This document shows, in pieces, positions 15,218 through 15,318 of a stretch of DNA of 15,318 bases. The DNA is from JBEVEP01 sp040512755. GTDB taxonomy: Bacteria; Pseudomonadota; Alphaproteobacteria; Rhizobiales; Rhizobiaceae. The DNA is taken from positions 1 through 15,318 of the forward strand of contig JBEVEP010000302.1 of the NCBI GenBank assembly GCA_040512755.1. Direction: 5' to 3'. The position numbers and the translations under genes were made by a program. Each line of letters opens with the position of its first letter. The stretch's first letter is position 1. A model generated the notes under the pieces. It was given only the letters and a program-made list of their open reading frames with translations, was not told where the DNA came from and searched no databases.

Positions 15218-15318
15218 CACCCCTCATACGCCTTCGCTGCGATCAGGCACCTTCTCCCACAGGGGGAGAAGGGGGAGCCGCTTCACCGCGGCCGCCAATC
15301 ACCACCGTTCGAGATTGA
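15218..15318 (+). repeat. REP-type element, copy C (reaches window edge)
   Basis: Same layout and same length as copy A: CACCCCTCAT arm, a different 20-base variable stretch, palindrome with identical ACAGG loop (15250-15272), then a nearly identical 46-base tail. The element may continue past the window. Confidence 0.85.

Larger units (their letters stand above)
14932..15318. other. Gene-free region with REP-type repeats after livM
   Basis: The 387 bases after livM hold no convincing gene. First come two short palindromes (CGTCC-TTCC-GGACG at 14946-14959 and CAACA-GA-TGTTG at 14961-14972), then three REP-type elements filling the rest to the window edge. Transcription from livM probably ends in this region, but no classic hairpin plus T-run is visible. 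Confidence 0.7.

Noticed and set aside
14994..15318. Possible CRISPR-like array
   Set aside because: There are only three units, one inverted, of 68-101 bases with internal palindromes and no regular spacers; this is a REP cluster.

Overview
The window is high-GC, densely packed DNA with every recognisable gene on the + strand. Codon usage, the family content and rhizobial-type REP palindromes at the right end (constant arm around CCTTCTCCC...GGGAGAAGG) suggest an alphaproteobacterium of the Hyphomicrobiales, perhaps Mesorhizobium-like. The genus is an inference. I see no rRNA, tRNA, CRISPR array, insertion sequence or phage gene.

Region 1 (1-5130) is the conserved envelope pair of a bacterial alpha-2-macroglobulin (5' end outside the window, thioester motif intact) and penicillin-binding protein 1C (pbpC), seven bases apart. 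In the accepted family model the periplasmic macroglobulin traps foreign proteases and PBP1C repairs the peptidoglycan they expose.

Region 2 (5131-11002) starts with a 280-bp spacer and continues as a tight operon: a Tat-type periplasmic solute-binding protein of family 5, two DppB/DppC-type permeases, two short DppD/DppF-type ATPases, and a 166-residue protein of the L-2-amino-thiazoline-4-carboxylate (ATC) hydrolase family. From the first permease to the hydrolase every junction is a 4-base stop/start overlap, so importer and enzyme look like one translationally coupled unit. The natural hypothesis is uptake plus intracellular hydrolysis of a cyclic sulfur/nitrogen compound, or a peptide or conjugate that yields one. 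I consider this the most interesting part of the window. A hairpin between the binding-protein gene and the first permease gene could set their unequal expression.

Region 3 (11003-14931) is a 145-bp spacer with a candidate promoter and hairpins, then a Liv-type (branched-chain amino acid/amide) ABC transporter core in the order livG-livF-livH-livM. No cognate binding protein is present. LivM has an apparent insertion carrying two extra hydrophobic segments.

Region 4 (14932-15318) has no gene. It contains two 101-bp direct repeats with an inverted copy of their core between them, each core able to form a strong hairpin. The last repeat runs to the window edge.
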